A stretch of DNA of 64,000 bases from Phytophthora colocasiae (lineage: Eukaryota; Oomycota; Peronosporomycetes; Peronosporales; Peronosporaceae), in NCBI GenBank assembly GCA_018806915.1, contig JAGKQI010000064.1:806001-870000 (forward strand). Reading direction: 5' to 3'. Made by a program: the position numbers and the translations under genes. Shown here one piece after another: positions 34,741 to 44,422 of this stretch (the stretch's first letter is position 1; each line of letters begins with the position of its first letter). The notes beneath the pieces are model-generated. The model worked only from the letters and a program-made list of their open reading frames with translations. It was not told the DNA's origin and did not search any database.

Positions 34741-34797
34741 TATTTTGAAATATCTTGACTTTGTATAGTATACAAAGTAGCTGTGTTCGCGAAAGGG

Positions 34798-34801
34798 TTA
34801 A
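34798..34801. repeat. piggyBac target site TTAA, right
   Basis: TTAA directly follows the right inverted repeat and matches 28988-28991. Confidence 0.9.
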
Positions 34802-35479
34802 GGGAGAAGCAGAGTGACGACATGTCACCTCCCCTCTGCTAGTTTCCGCCTATGAAGATCAGACTAGATCTCAAGCCCAACAAGTGCAAGGTACTGAAGC
34901 ATTCAGCGGAGACCAGGGCGCCCGAGGAGGATTTAAACGCTAGGCTGGATCTGCAAGAACCCTATTATTAGGTTGGCCGGTTCTACATTCCCCTTACGCA
35001 AAGCAGGATCGAACGACAATCAACAATCAGGTATCGTTGCCGGATCCACAAGTTGACCTCGAACTAGAGCTGACTGCATCTTTGTATCCTTGTGGCGGTT
35101 GTTAGCTTTCATAATGGCATTTGGCAGATAAGAATTGATGAAGCCTGTCGAGAGGTGCTGTCATACATGGCTCACCGTAAGATCTACACATCAATGCAAG
35201 CCCCAAGACAGAGATTTACGATGCGGTATTGCTTTTCCAAGTAACAATAAAAAGTACCTGCAAGAATTTGGTTTATTAGCATCTTTTGGTATTGATAAAC
35301 GGCATCCTGCTTTTCGCTAAGGACGTGGAAGCATACCCGGCAAAGATGAAACGGCTTTTTGCGTTCTTAACTACTTCAGTTTCGAATCTACCATGGTAAA
35401 GTCCAGCCTATGTGAACCAAGAGTCAAGTGGGGTTGAAAAATCATCACAGGCAACAAAACCAACCACAACCAGGAGCGC

Positions 35480-36140
35480 GTGAAGGCATTGTCCGAATTC
35501 TCATATCCAACAAATTCATTTGAACTTCGGTGGTTCTTGTGTGCAGCAATATGAGAGTGTGTGCGTGATAGATTTTGATCGGGTGGCCAAACCGCGGCAA
35601 GATCGGCTTGACTTGGCTTTGGCCAGCGCAACTCGAAGAAGAACATGTACTGCGGCAGAGGTTGGACTGAAGTTTAGGAGGTTGAACGAGAGGCATTTGA
35701 TCAACTTAAAGGCAAATAACCTGGTAACTGATTCTTCTGACGTGATGTTGGCTAAATAATCATTTTCACACTAGTAAAACTGGCAAGTTGGGTGGGGGGG
35801 GCTGTTGAGGAGGAGGAGCACGAGCTGCTCAACTGTGTAAGTGGTTTGTTTGCTGGATTGAAACGCAATTGGAGCGTTATCGAACATGAGGGTACCCAAT
35901 AATCTGTGCCTGTGATCAGCTCAGCCACCTACTGCTTCGGCCACAAGGATTTATTTTGTGTATAGAAATGACCACATCTTTGAACCTGGTAAAGAAGCGA
36001 AGGAACGTATTAGGGGAAAGCTATTACACTGAGCAGTGAAAATAACGGAGTACAGATACCACATCGACCACATCGAAGGCGCCAACATTATCTGGGCGGA
36101 CTTGGTGTCTCGATGGACAGGGAAGCACCAAGCGCGGTTG
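35480..36140 (+). pseudogene. Ty3/Gypsy RT-RNase H region, degenerate
   Basis: Plus-strand frames show ALSEFSYPTNSFELRWFLCA (end of RT), EREAFDQLK (about 35690), TDSSDVM (RNase H Asp region), VEEEEHELLNCVSGLFAGLK, NWSVIEHEG and CDQLSHLLLRPQGF (35830-35950), then FEPGKEAKERIRGKLLH, and ITEYRYHIDHIEGANIIWADLVSRW (36040-36110), the usual end of the Gypsy RNase H. A TGA stands where a Trp codon is expected before AVKITEY. There are many frame changes. No LTRs were found near it. Confidence 0.8.
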
Positions 36141-36260
36141 GGGATGCGTGATGGTACTGCGAAAGCGAGATCGATGGGAGGAAGAAAGGTGTGGTCGTTT
36201 GACTCATCGGAAAGGAATGGAGGGTTATACCTTTACTGGGGGTTGTCCCGTGACTAACCC

Positions 36261-36304
36261 CACCACTTTTGACCACTTTTGACCACTTTTGACCACTTTT
36301 GACC
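36261..36304. repeat. Tandem repeat, 10-bp unit GACCACTTTT
   Basis: Four units in a row, the first with CACC in place of GACC. It sits just after the Gypsy remnant, before a C-rich stretch. Confidence 0.85.
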
Positions 36305-36773
36305 TTTTATTGTCCCGAGCAGTTGTCCTGCTGCCCCCATCCCCCACCCCCACCCTGGTATTCGGCCCAAACAGAATAGTCAGCCAGGTACGATCAAAAG
36401 ACACTCACTCCCAGAGAAGCCCCGAGATCTACGAGCCCGGATCCTACAGAACCCGCTCCAAAACAACAGGCGCCTTCCTTATTAGTATCCGGACACCTCC
36501 ATCATCCCGCTCGCTGAGGGTTCAGGGAGATGCTAGATGTCACTCTCACGTGCTGCTGGAGGAAAAAGAGTACGGAATGGTCATCGTATCTGCTCGTAGC
36601 AGCTGTGCATGCTACTGGCTAACTACTTTCATCAAACGTATTGTACGCAGAGAACGAGGATGCAGAACACTGTATTATGGACTGTTGCATTTGTAGATGC
36701 GCGGTTCGCGCTACGAGTGGCGTGTAAGTTCTGATGTTTATGAGCAACTTGTATTACAGCGATACAAATTGAT

Positions 36774-37319
36774 CTAAACTGTTGCTATGTGCTGGTGCTT
36801 TGTTTCCTCGCATGCAGTGTGGATTAACAGATCGATCTCCACACCATTTCTCTCGTTGGCGGCAACTAGTGCACGACGTTTGCCTGGTTTGGGCCTTGTT
36901 GGTGTCTGCTGTATTAAATCTGTGGCCGAAGACTGCTGGTTAAGAGTCCGGAGTGATCTCAGCCGACAGCGGAGCGCGTTGAGTGTGATGCGTGAGCTAG
37001 GATTCGGATAAAGTGCTGCACATTCGCTGTAAATGCAATTCCATTTCACGTTTCGGTTGGGCCGTGTGCGTTTAAGCTCGCGAAGCATGTTGAGATGCTC
37101 ATCCGCGTTAAAAGCAGGGGTCTGGGGTGATATCGTTGGCATTAACACGCTAGATATGTTGGTCTCTGGAAGTGTATTGTCATGGCTACGAATTTCAGGT
37201 GCTTGGGCGAGACGTTGTTGTTGTCGAGATGAAACTTCCCCAGTTGTGTGGACATGTGGATAAGGTGAAACAACCTCAGTAATGCGTATGCTGTCGTCGC
37301 AGGTCGACTGGTCAATCAC
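36774..37319 (-). pseudogene. Unclassified transposon-like protein, C-terminal frame
   Basis: A 181-codon minus-strand frame contains DEHLNMLRELKRTRPNRNVKWNCIYSECAALYP and ITLNALRCRLRSL, which could be a helical DNA-binding region, and ends with Arg-rich and acidic parts. It lies on the same strand and close downstream of the frames at 37612-38440, and may be the last part of the same dead gene. I cannot name the family. Confidence 0.35.
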
Positions 37320-37487
37320 GATAGGGCCTGCTCGTTTCCAGTGACCTCTTCTGTCGGTGTCTCCGGCATCCCAGCTGGAAAAGATGAGTGACTGGTGCTA
37401 CGCTTCTTTTGTTCTCCCTCTCGGTGGCACACTTCGTCAGAGCGTCAATCTTTGTGGACAAAGTGGCATAGCTACGACAACGTAACA

Positions 37488-37620
37488 GCTGACTGTTCAA
37501 GTTGGATGCCACGGCGTTGTTGTACATGATGGTAGCTACGAGAAAGCTGACTGTTCAAGTTGGATGCTGACTGTTCAAGTTGGATGCCACGGCGTTGTTG
37601 TACATGATGGTAGCTACGAG
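37488..37620. repeat. Direct repeat, 58-bp unit with a 20-bp partial copy
   Basis: GCTGACTGTTCAAGTTGGAT begins three copies. The first and third extend through GCCACGGCGTTGTTGTACAT and TGATGGTAGCTACGAGA; the middle one is only the first 20 bp. Likely a local slippage duplication inside the decayed element. Confidence 0.85.
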
Positions 37621-38440
37621 AGCAATCTGCCCAGCTCTGTCAGTCCGTACTTGTTCACTACGAAGCTGCCTAAGAAGTGCATGTTCTTAAGATGAAAACC
37701 CGATTGCAGCTTCATAGGCAAGTTCGGTGAGACAAAGAGAGTTGAAAACTCTGCTCTCGGCAGTCGACTGGTTGTCGAAAACACGGCTTGTTTGGCTAAC
37801 AGCTCCTTAATGGTGTTGACGTGATGGTGGTAACGACGCAAGTTGAGCTCCAGCGTGTTTGTATCAATTTTGACAGAGTCAAATAGCTGGACCCACTTTT
37901 CGAATCCAAAATCGTGGTCGGTTGTTGAGCGGTATTGTGGTCGTGTGAGTAGGAAATACATTAAATTCGAAACATAATAAAGCTCCGACGACTTTGGAAG
38001 TGCACCGCGGCAACGACTTGCAGTCTGTGAAGAGATCCGCATGCTGATGTGGTGGGTTACGCCCGTATCGCGCTCCAATTTTGAGGTTGTGCCGTACAGT
38101 GAAAACGTCAAGAATGCGGAGTCCAACTTCGGCGGAAACAGAACGGGCCAATAATTTTTTTTAATGCAGAATGAAACCTCTCCAGTTGGCTGGTTGATAG
38201 CACTCGGACTCTCTTGCCACCCCCTTCATTGTACGTGTTGGTAGCTACTTCCAAATCACCGCGTCGTACCTGTAGTAAATTGCTGTTCAAAGTTCCGTGC
38301 CACTCCAGATCGCTACAGCTGGTGTCTTTCGGCAAAACCGCATTGGCAGCGGCCTCGACTCGAACGGCCATCTCGGAAGGTCGCGTAATTGTCCGTCGAT
38401 ATCGTGTATCGCATCATGAAGCTGCTTTGCAAGATATTTT
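37612..38440 (-). pseudogene. Unclassified transposon-like protein, central frames
   Basis: Three minus-strand frames follow each other: VLSTSQLERFHSALKKIIG (about 38165-38220), RSVSAEVGLRILDVFTVRHNLKIGARYG (about 38060-38150), and PQYRSTTDHDFGFEKWVQLFD (about 37870-37940). The (G)TSQLExFHS(A)LKK block followed by a SAE-containing helix is familiar from large repeat-family proteins in oomycete genomes that look like transposases, but I cannot place the superfamily. Frameshifts throughout. Confidence 0.4.
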
Positions 38441-38689
38441 CTCACAGTTTTATCTTTCACCTTTTCAGTGAATCTCTGGATGTGTGAAGTTTTGTAAAAA
38501 GTTGAAGGTGTGGCTAGGAGGCACAGGAAAACGCGAGAGCATAACGCCAACATGCTCTTATTGTTGCAAAAGTAAATATGGAGGATCGTTGGACGGCGCC
38601 CCACAGGTTCTGAAAACAATGGCGTCGACCTCACGAGGCCTTTGATCCAAGATGTGTTAAGCCTTGGTTCAAGTCCAGCAGGAAGTCGC

Positions 38690-38910
38690 TGACGGTGTGG
38701 AGCTCCATTACGGCGGACGGCGTGGGAACGCTACACTTTTGCGATCAGTCAGTCACTAGAGATTACAACCGGGGAATTCTTCGCCAGGAGATTCCTATCA
38801 CCAAGCAGTTACTTGGTCTGTCAGGTGAGACGCTATTCGTGCAGGATAATGCGCCGCGCCAGCCCACAGTGCTAAAGCGACTGCTGGCTGCCTGCAAGAG
38901 TTATGGTTAA
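38690..38910 (+). pseudogene. Tc1/mariner transposase fragment, central part
   Basis: The plus-strand frame reads VWSSITADGVGTLHF, then NRGILRQEIPITKQL and LFVQDNAPRQPT. FVQDNAP contains the second catalytic Asp of Tc1/mariner transposases. The frame ends soon after. It abuts an oppositely oriented N-terminal piece (38900-39170), as if the element had been inverted internally. Confidence 0.75.
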
Positions 38911-39170
38911 TTTCATTGGGACATCGCCCTGACGTGCCATGCATCTCAATGCACGCCTCGTCGCTAAACATCACCTCCTCCACCAGAATGGCGTCATCCT
39001 GCCGAAGCGTCTAGCATAGGCGAGGCGAAGGCGACGATGTCTAGGACTTAGGTAGGGTTTCTTACGCTTCTTTTTGTATGCACGTTGCACAGAAGGTGCG
39101 GAACTGAAGCGGACGACTAATTGCGCTGACGGCAATTGGCGAAATTCTAAGCAAACGCACCAATCAGGAT
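38900..39170 (-). pseudogene. Tc1/mariner transposase fragment, N-terminal part, inverted
   Basis: Minus-strand frames give KKKRKKPYLSPRHRRLRLAYARR (about 39010-39080) and VEEVMFSDEACIEMHGTSGR (about 38925-38985), the first catalytic Asp region (FSDE). A frame change lies between them. The expected next segment lies on the opposite strand, at 38690-38910. Confidence 0.7.
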
Positions 39171-39454
39171 AGAGCGAACCCAGAAGAGAAAACGTTCGTG
39201 TATCGAGCAGAACCAGTTTTGTTTAAATTGAGCTAGTGTTGAAGACACCGTGAGCCGATTCATTTTAACTTGTTTATCTCAGTACATTTACTTGATGAAT
39301 GGGTGGGCGTAAATTTTTTCCACCCGCTGTTGATGCGTCACATCTGCAACCACGCTGCCGACAATGTTTCCAGTCCAAAAGGGTATTGTGAAGAGCAGAA
39401 TTGTGCAGCCGCCGGGGCCATGGCGTAGTGTAGATTGGATTCGATAGTTGGTTT

Positions 39455-40006
39455 TGGCGAACTTAAGTAGCAAACAGACAAAGTAATATGTAGTATCGCT
39501 TTTCACGGCGCCTCTTTAAATTGTCCACAGTGCTTGATAACCCGTGAGGTGATAGCATCCCTTCATTCACCAGCTCCATGAGTGACTTCGAGATGTCATG
39601 CGGTAAGTACAAACGGAAAATGTTTAATCAGCTGAGTTTCTTGCTGTAGAAACGGCGTTGAAATTGTTGAAAAGCAGCCCTTTGAGTCTCCTTGACACTG
39701 GTACTTGATGTAGAGAAGATGGCATTTGGCATCCACTTCTTCCACCACACGCTATTTGTACTCTTCCAGGCTTGGAGTGCATGAGCATCCTGGTATTGGA
39801 CAGAATGGCTTTCTGGAGGGATGGAGACACTCAGAAACCCACACAATGACTGGCCACTTAAACTGTACCGACAGAAGGATACCACCTTGCTTCGCTTCTG
39901 GGTACTGTACAACGGGAGGGAAACGCTTTCCTATCATTGCTTCACTAGCGAGTCGCTTGACTTCCTCCGGCGCTAGGCGCTCTTCCAGTTGCTGCGTTGG
40001 TTCCAT
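39455..40006 (-). pseudogene. Unclassified transposon-like protein, N-terminal Cys-rich part
   Basis: The minus-strand frame from ATG 40006 has MEPTQQLEERLAPEEVKRLA, IGKRFPPVV, LLSVQFKWPVIVWVSECL and CPIPGCSCTPSLEEYK, continuing in another frame with VEEVDAKCHLLYIKYQCQ, FSTIST and LIKHFPFVLT, then SLMELVNEGMLSPHGLSSTV (about 39540-39590). The two CxxxCxC and C...C clusters look like a zinc-binding domain. With the frames at 37612-38440 and 36774-37319 it probably made one large transposase-like protein, cut by the Tc1 pieces. Confidence 0.45.
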
Positions 40007-40121
40007 CTTGCTAATTAAACACAAAGTTTAACTTGTCGGAGCATTGGAAATCGGAGGTCGGTATCGGATTTGTCGGGGCCTGTCGGCCCGGCATATCCAA
40101 TAAACCAAGGAATGACAATTA

Positions 40122-40760
40122 GGCCCTGGTCTAAGTAAAAAATTCTTTAGCGAAGACGTAAGATACCTGTTCTCCTTTCAGAATTACGTTTAGCGATTCC
40201 GAAAGTCGACTAGCAACGCATTGCCACGCCAGTCGCTTCTTCAAGTTGGTGTCGGCACCATCAAGACGCCTCTTGACCTCACCACCGTCAAACCTCATAT
40301 CGAGCAACGCTTGTATCATCGTGTTTGTCCAAATAAATCTTTTGGCTGGAGAATCAGCTGGATTCGACGTTTTTGCCTTCTATTTACTCTTTTGTTTTGT
40401 TGCCGGTGAGGCACTTACAGCTCGTTTCTCCTTCATAGGAGTTTGAGCCGAGGCACTTTGAGTAAGTGAACTCTGAACCGTTGTAGCCACCACATTTGGC
40501 CCCAGAAGCGATGGTAATGCTGGTAGTCGAACGATACCTTCGAAATCAGGAAGTGCAGGTATTGAGTTGGCCAGGCCTGTGCTAGGAGCTGAAGTGTGGG
40601 GGTCCATGATTGCCAGAGTTGAAGTAGATAGCGCTTAAGTGGTGGCTAAACTAAAAGTGTGCGTCTTGTTCATGCTCAGAACACGTTCTGACCAGAGTTC
40701 CGAGACCACGACGGCACTTTCGAGCTGTACCAAATCACAATCTCAGTACAGATTTACTTA
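40122..40760 (-). mobile_element. Internally deleted Harbinger derivative, 639 bp
   Basis: The left end (40122) is the Harbinger inverted repeat GGCCCTGGTCTAAGTAAA, preceded by TTA. On the minus strand the copy keeps the 5' end and exon 1 of the SANT-like gene (start at 40607) almost as in the copy at 11539, up to the splice donor GTATCTTA, then jumps after about 20 bp to the last 25 bp of the opposite end. The transposase gene and exon 2 are gone. The other terminus lacks its final 10 bp and touches the end of the long-TIR element at 40761. It resembles a MITE in the making. Confidence 0.88.
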
Positions 40761-41011
40761 TACACTCCGCGACAAATTAATCCGGCCACCCCTACTTTTG
40801 GCCGCTACTCAGTCAATTTTTATGGTATCGGGTTGCTGTTTGAGTATGATCTGTCTGATGTACGACAGAGCCCAGGACTTGTGTTAACAACCGCAGTTTT
40901 GCGGTTTGAAGCATACCTCACATACAACAAACTGAAAAGCACATCCGTCCCAACTTCCGGCCACCTGTCACCATACAATTTGTCATATATATGTATCACA
41001 ATGATAGCTGC
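40761..41011. repeat. Terminal inverted repeat, left, 251 bp
   Basis: Starts TACACTCCGCGACAAATT and matches the reverse complement of 46934-47184 over 251 bp with one mismatch seen (CAATTTGTC against CAAATTGTC). Similar antisense reading frames in both ends come from this identity. Confidence 0.95.
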
Positions 41012-41057
41012 TTTTGTTAATTAGTAGTGGGTTTTCGCTCCTTTCTTCTCTATCACC

Positions 41058-41360
41058 TCGATGCAGCGTCGCGCATAGACTCAATGAGCTTCTCAAGTGT
41101 CGACACGTCTATAGAGTCCCAAGCATCTAAAATCGCTGCTGTTAGTTCCGGCGCAGATGCATATTAACGTCCATTGGGATAAACTCTCCGAGCCATCAGT
41201 GCCCACAAGTTTTGTATCGGGCTTAGATCGGGGGATCGTGCAGGCCAATCGAGCCCTGCTCGTCGAAGAAGTCTCTAAATCATTACCGAACCCCCTCCAT
41301 TCTGTCGTATGACCGTCGTTCGTGCGGGACGACGCACATCATGCCAGTAGTGTTGCACAC
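41058..41360 (-). pseudogene. Tc1/mariner transposase C-terminal fragment inside the long-TIR element
   Basis: The minus strand reads LDWPARSPDLSPIQNLWALM (third catalytic residue region), then RRVYPNGR, one stop, and LTAAILDAWDSIDVSTLEKLIESM up to a stop. This is the classic C-terminus of a Tc1/mariner transposase. It lies 50 bp inside the left inverted repeat, so it was inserted into or captured by the larger element. Confidence 0.85.
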
Positions 41361-41378
41361 TCGTTAAAGCAACTTCTT

Positions 41379-41470
41379 TTTAAGCAACTTCTGCAACTTT
41401 ATTATCAGCACCTTCTGCAACTTCCGCAACTTCCGCAACTTCCGCAACTTCAGCAACTTCAGCAACTTTC
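41379..41470. repeat. Left cluster of GCAACTT half-sites
   Basis: At least eight GCAACTT words, mostly spaced 9 bp apart (CCGCAACTT, CAGCAACTT), form a minisatellite. Each is half of the palindrome AAGTTGCGCAACTT found elsewhere in the element. Confidence 0.85.
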
Positions 41471-41825
41471 ACAATTAGTTCCGAACATATCTTTAACCGA
41501 AGTGAACCGCAGAACCGGACCGCGGTCAAAGATCGGAATCAAAAGTCGTGCATTCTTGAATTTGCAGCGTAAGGGGAAATGGAGCAGCAAGGCAAGAGGC
41601 AGAAAAAACACAAGGGCAAGAAAGCCGAAAAAAAAGAGCGCAAAAGACGTAAGATTTAAACGGTACATTCAAAATATCAAATGTGTACCTGAACAAGTCG
41701 ACTTTATACTAGGGCGCTATGCAAGCGAAGATGAATCGGATTCGTCTGGATATGGTCCCAAAAGGACGGATAAGAGCAAGAAGAAGAAAACGAAGAAGCA
41801 CGCTAAACACAAACGTGGGTCGTAA
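41400..41825 (+). CDS. Basic N-terminal exon of the long-TIR element (possible)
   Basis: An open frame crosses the half-site array (giving a Leu-Pro-Gln repeat) and continues as a strongly basic region with SKARGRKNTRARKPKKKSA, IKCVPEQVDFILGRYASEDESD, and a Lys-rich tail. The TAA at 41823 may be skipped by a short intron, with a donor such as GTGGGT at about 41812 and an acceptor before 41900, where a frame PRRTLTADEHESEDSEN leads into the transposase. The start is uncertain; the first residues overlap the antisense Tc1 fragment, so I begin after it. Confidence 0.45.
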   Translation, partial: YYQHLLQLPQLPQLPQLQQLQQLSQLVPNISLTEVNRRTGPRSKIGIKSRAFLNLQRKGKWSSKARGRKNTRARKPKKKSAKDVRFKRYIQNIKCVPEQVDFILGRYASEDESDSSGYGPKRTDKSKKKKTKKHAKHKRGS

Positions 41826-42956
41826 ACGAAAGATTCCTATAGTTATTGTTCCTTACTTTTCTGTATTGATTTGATTCGAAGCATCAACTCCAAGACGCAC
41901 CCTGACAGCCGATGAGCACGAATCCGAAGACTCAGAGAACATACCTCCAACACAACCGACCATTTTGCCATGTAACTATCATGATGATTTTTACAAATGC
42001 TCACGTGAATCTGACAATTTGTACTTTCTAGCTGGTGAAGTCATCCCACAACCCATTCGAAATCTAAAACCATCCGTTGGCGGACTGGAATTTGATTCTT
42101 GGGATTCTTTTGAAACCTACTGGAATCAGTATCAAGAGGAGAATTTGATTTCGTATCGTTGTCGTGATTCGGCAACAATACAAAACTTCAATAGCCGTCA
42201 TCCCAACAATCAGATTCCTGTAGGATTCAGGTACGCATTCAAGAAATATGCCTGTAAGCTAGGCTGTCGACAGAAATCAAGAGGAACAGGAAAACGGACA
42301 CCCCGTAGTGATCGTTTCCGCGGCTGCGTCGCAAAAATTCGAGCTGTCGTAAGACCTTCCGCTGAAGATTCTGGCAAGTGGGTCGTAATGATCACCAATG
42401 AGGTACAGATTTTACCATTTTCACAATAGTTTGGAGTACTAACATTTTACAATTTGTATTACTGTTTTTAAGAACAACTGCCATTGTCACAACACGAACA
42501 AAGCACTGTATGCTGCCCTCAAGTCCTGCGGAGAAATTATTGACGACTCCATCCTGGACCAGCTCGATGCGTTTGCCGAGACAAACACAAGTACCAAACA
42601 CATTACAGAATACGTATCACGGAAAATGGGTACGTGTTGTACTCTTGGATTACAAATACTCAATTCTGACATTTTCATATCTTAGACTTGCCGTTTACTT
42701 CCCAACAGATAAGAAATCTGATAACTTCTCGACTCGGCTCATCGACCACCGAAGAACGCATAAAGGATCTCATAACAGATTTCGTAGGAGACGAAGGCAA
42801 CAGCTGTCTACTGATCCAGGACGATTGGGGATACACGTCAGGTATGGTGATGCAAAGTGCAGCCCAAAAAGAGATTTTCAAGAGGTGGGGGGACAACTTA
42901 GTCCTGGACTGGACACACAATACCAATAACATTGGTTATTACCTCGGTGAGTGCTG

Positions 42957-42970
42957 AAGTTGCGCAACTT
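42957..42970. repeat. Palindrome AAGTTGCGCAACTT, copy 1 (in intron)
   Basis: Perfect 14-bp palindrome inside the 50-bp intron of the transposase gene. Three other exact copies lie at 44003-44016, 44775-44788 and 45494-45507. Confidence 0.95.
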
Positions 42971-44002
42971 TTTTTCTGTGCTAATTTCGTTTTTAGGGAG
43001 TTTGATTGTCACGGTTCCTACCGGTCGGGGTGTATCAGTTCTGGACTTCTTGTGCATCAATCAACAGAAAGAGATGCTGGTACAAGTTCTTAAATTTTTC
43101 AAGGGCATCAATCCGGAGTGGTCAAATGTTGAGTCATTGGTCATTGATATAAAGATTTTGCGGAGATGGCAGCGCTGAAGACAGAGTTTCCGGAAGCAGA
43201 GGTTGGTATTTATTATTTGAACTACCCAATAAAGCTAACTACAATCCTGTTGTGATCGGCAGATTTTCCTTTGTCAATTTCATGCTCTGCGTGCTGTTCG
43301 TCGGATGATGGCTAGTCGCAATCATTTCGTCCCGATAGGTCAACGGAAAGAAGTTGAAAATCTCTTTCGTGACATGATGATGTCGATCTCGTATGAACGC
43401 TACTGTGGACGACGAGCTCAATTTGTGAAACGTGTGGAACTAATTTCCTCTGCTTTCGTTGGATACTTTAAAAGATACTGGGATTCGTGCAGCTACCAAT
43501 GGAGCAATTACGGGCGAGCTCAACGTTTTTCGGCAGGGAATAGCACAACTAACCGGATTGAGGCGTCTTGGAACCAGTATAAACAGCTCATTGGGAAGAA
43601 AACACGGATGGATAAGTGTCTGCGGGTTGTTTTTCAACAACAGTCCTGTGTTCTCCGGAGATTTTGTTCACCACATTGGAACGCAAGACTTGCGTGCTGT
43701 TATCCTGGACGATTTCGCTTCTGAGTTGAGTGAAATTTCAAAATACTGAGCTGTTACTGTTTTAAGCGTGTGCAGCTTCCAGTGGCGTCGTCATGTTATC
43801 GATGGAGTCAATTGGATATGGCATCACTTTGTGGAAGGATCATGCGATGTGTATCAGTTTTCTGGTTCCTCCGGTGGGAGTATAAAGGTTTACTGGCGTT
43901 CGGAAGCACCGTGCGCATGCAATTGCTTTTTTTACGTGTCCACACGATTGCCTTGTCAGCACATATTCAACGTGATGCAGCACCGGAATGTGGATGGTTT
44001 TA

Positions 44003-44016
44003 AAGTTGCGCAACTT
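44003..44016. repeat. Palindrome AAGTTGCGCAACTT, copy 2
   Basis: Exact copy inside the coding sequence, 20 bp after the SWIM finger (encodes KVAQLQ). Confidence 0.95.
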
Positions 44017-44422
44017 CAGCCGCGTTGGTCAATGAAAGAAGCAGAGGCGGTGGAGCCTATACTTACACGAACAATTCGTAGACTCGGTGAGTTGGGGGAA
44101 ATTCAAGGCCCCCGTCGCCTTCCCATTCGCTTGAACTCCGCCAAAAGAAGAATAGGATACGTCAAGATTCGACGCGGAGAAGTCTGCCTGAAACCTGTTC
44201 TCTCTGACTGTGAAAAATACAATATTGTGCAGGCAGAACTGTCACCGCTTGTTGATGCGATGCAACGTCTCCCATCACACGAATTTTACGAGCGATTCTC
44301 CGATTTACGTGGACTACTTAGTAGTTTCAAAGAGCAATGGGGGCTAACGGCCGCTTTGGACACCAGCACCGATGACACTGCAGATGAAATTGAGGTGATC
44401 AGGTGAGAATGAAAATGATCTT

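Larger units (their letters stand above)
28992..34797 (-). mobile_element. piggyBac-type DNA transposon, 5,806 bp, with TTAA flanks
   Basis: Perfect 14-bp terminal inverted repeats CCCTTTCGCGAACA (28992-29005) and TGTTCGCGAAAGGG (34784-34797) are each followed outward by TTAA. Inside are a piggyBac transposase on the minus strand (31.3-34.2 kb) and a small spliced gene on the plus strand near the left end (29506-30173). Three 23-bp palindromic hairpin repeats lie just inside the ends. The element is complete in outline, but the transposase reading frame is interrupted. Confidence 0.93.
41890..44399 (+). pseudogene. Mutator-like transposase with SWIM zinc finger, multi-exon, frameshifted
   Basis: Exons meet at GT-AG introns 42403-42472, 42630-42685, 42947-42996 and 43202-43262, and protein continuity supports each. 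In order: an N-terminal FAR1-like region (FNSRHPNNQIPVGFRYAFKK, CKLGC), TSQQIRNLITSRLG, the first catalytic block LDWTHNTNNIGYYL, the second block (VID then DFAEMAAL), FLCQFHALRAVRRMM, and the Glu block GNSTTNRIEASWNQYK. A SWIM finger follows at about 43915-43985 (CACNCFFYVSTRLPCQH). Damage: an extra AT at about 43148 breaks the second Asp block, with further frame changes near 43630, 43750 and 44398. This copy is therefore unlikely to make an active enzyme. Confidence 0.85.

Noticed and set aside
41322..41399. First codons of the basic plus-strand frame in the long-TIR element as a start
   Set aside because: This part overlaps the antisense Tc1/mariner fragment and the half-site array, so a start here is not credible without transcript support.
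41379..41470. Possible CRISPR-like or satellite array of GCAACTTC units
   Set aside because: Units are only 9 bp apart with no spacers; explained better as transposase-site half-repeats.
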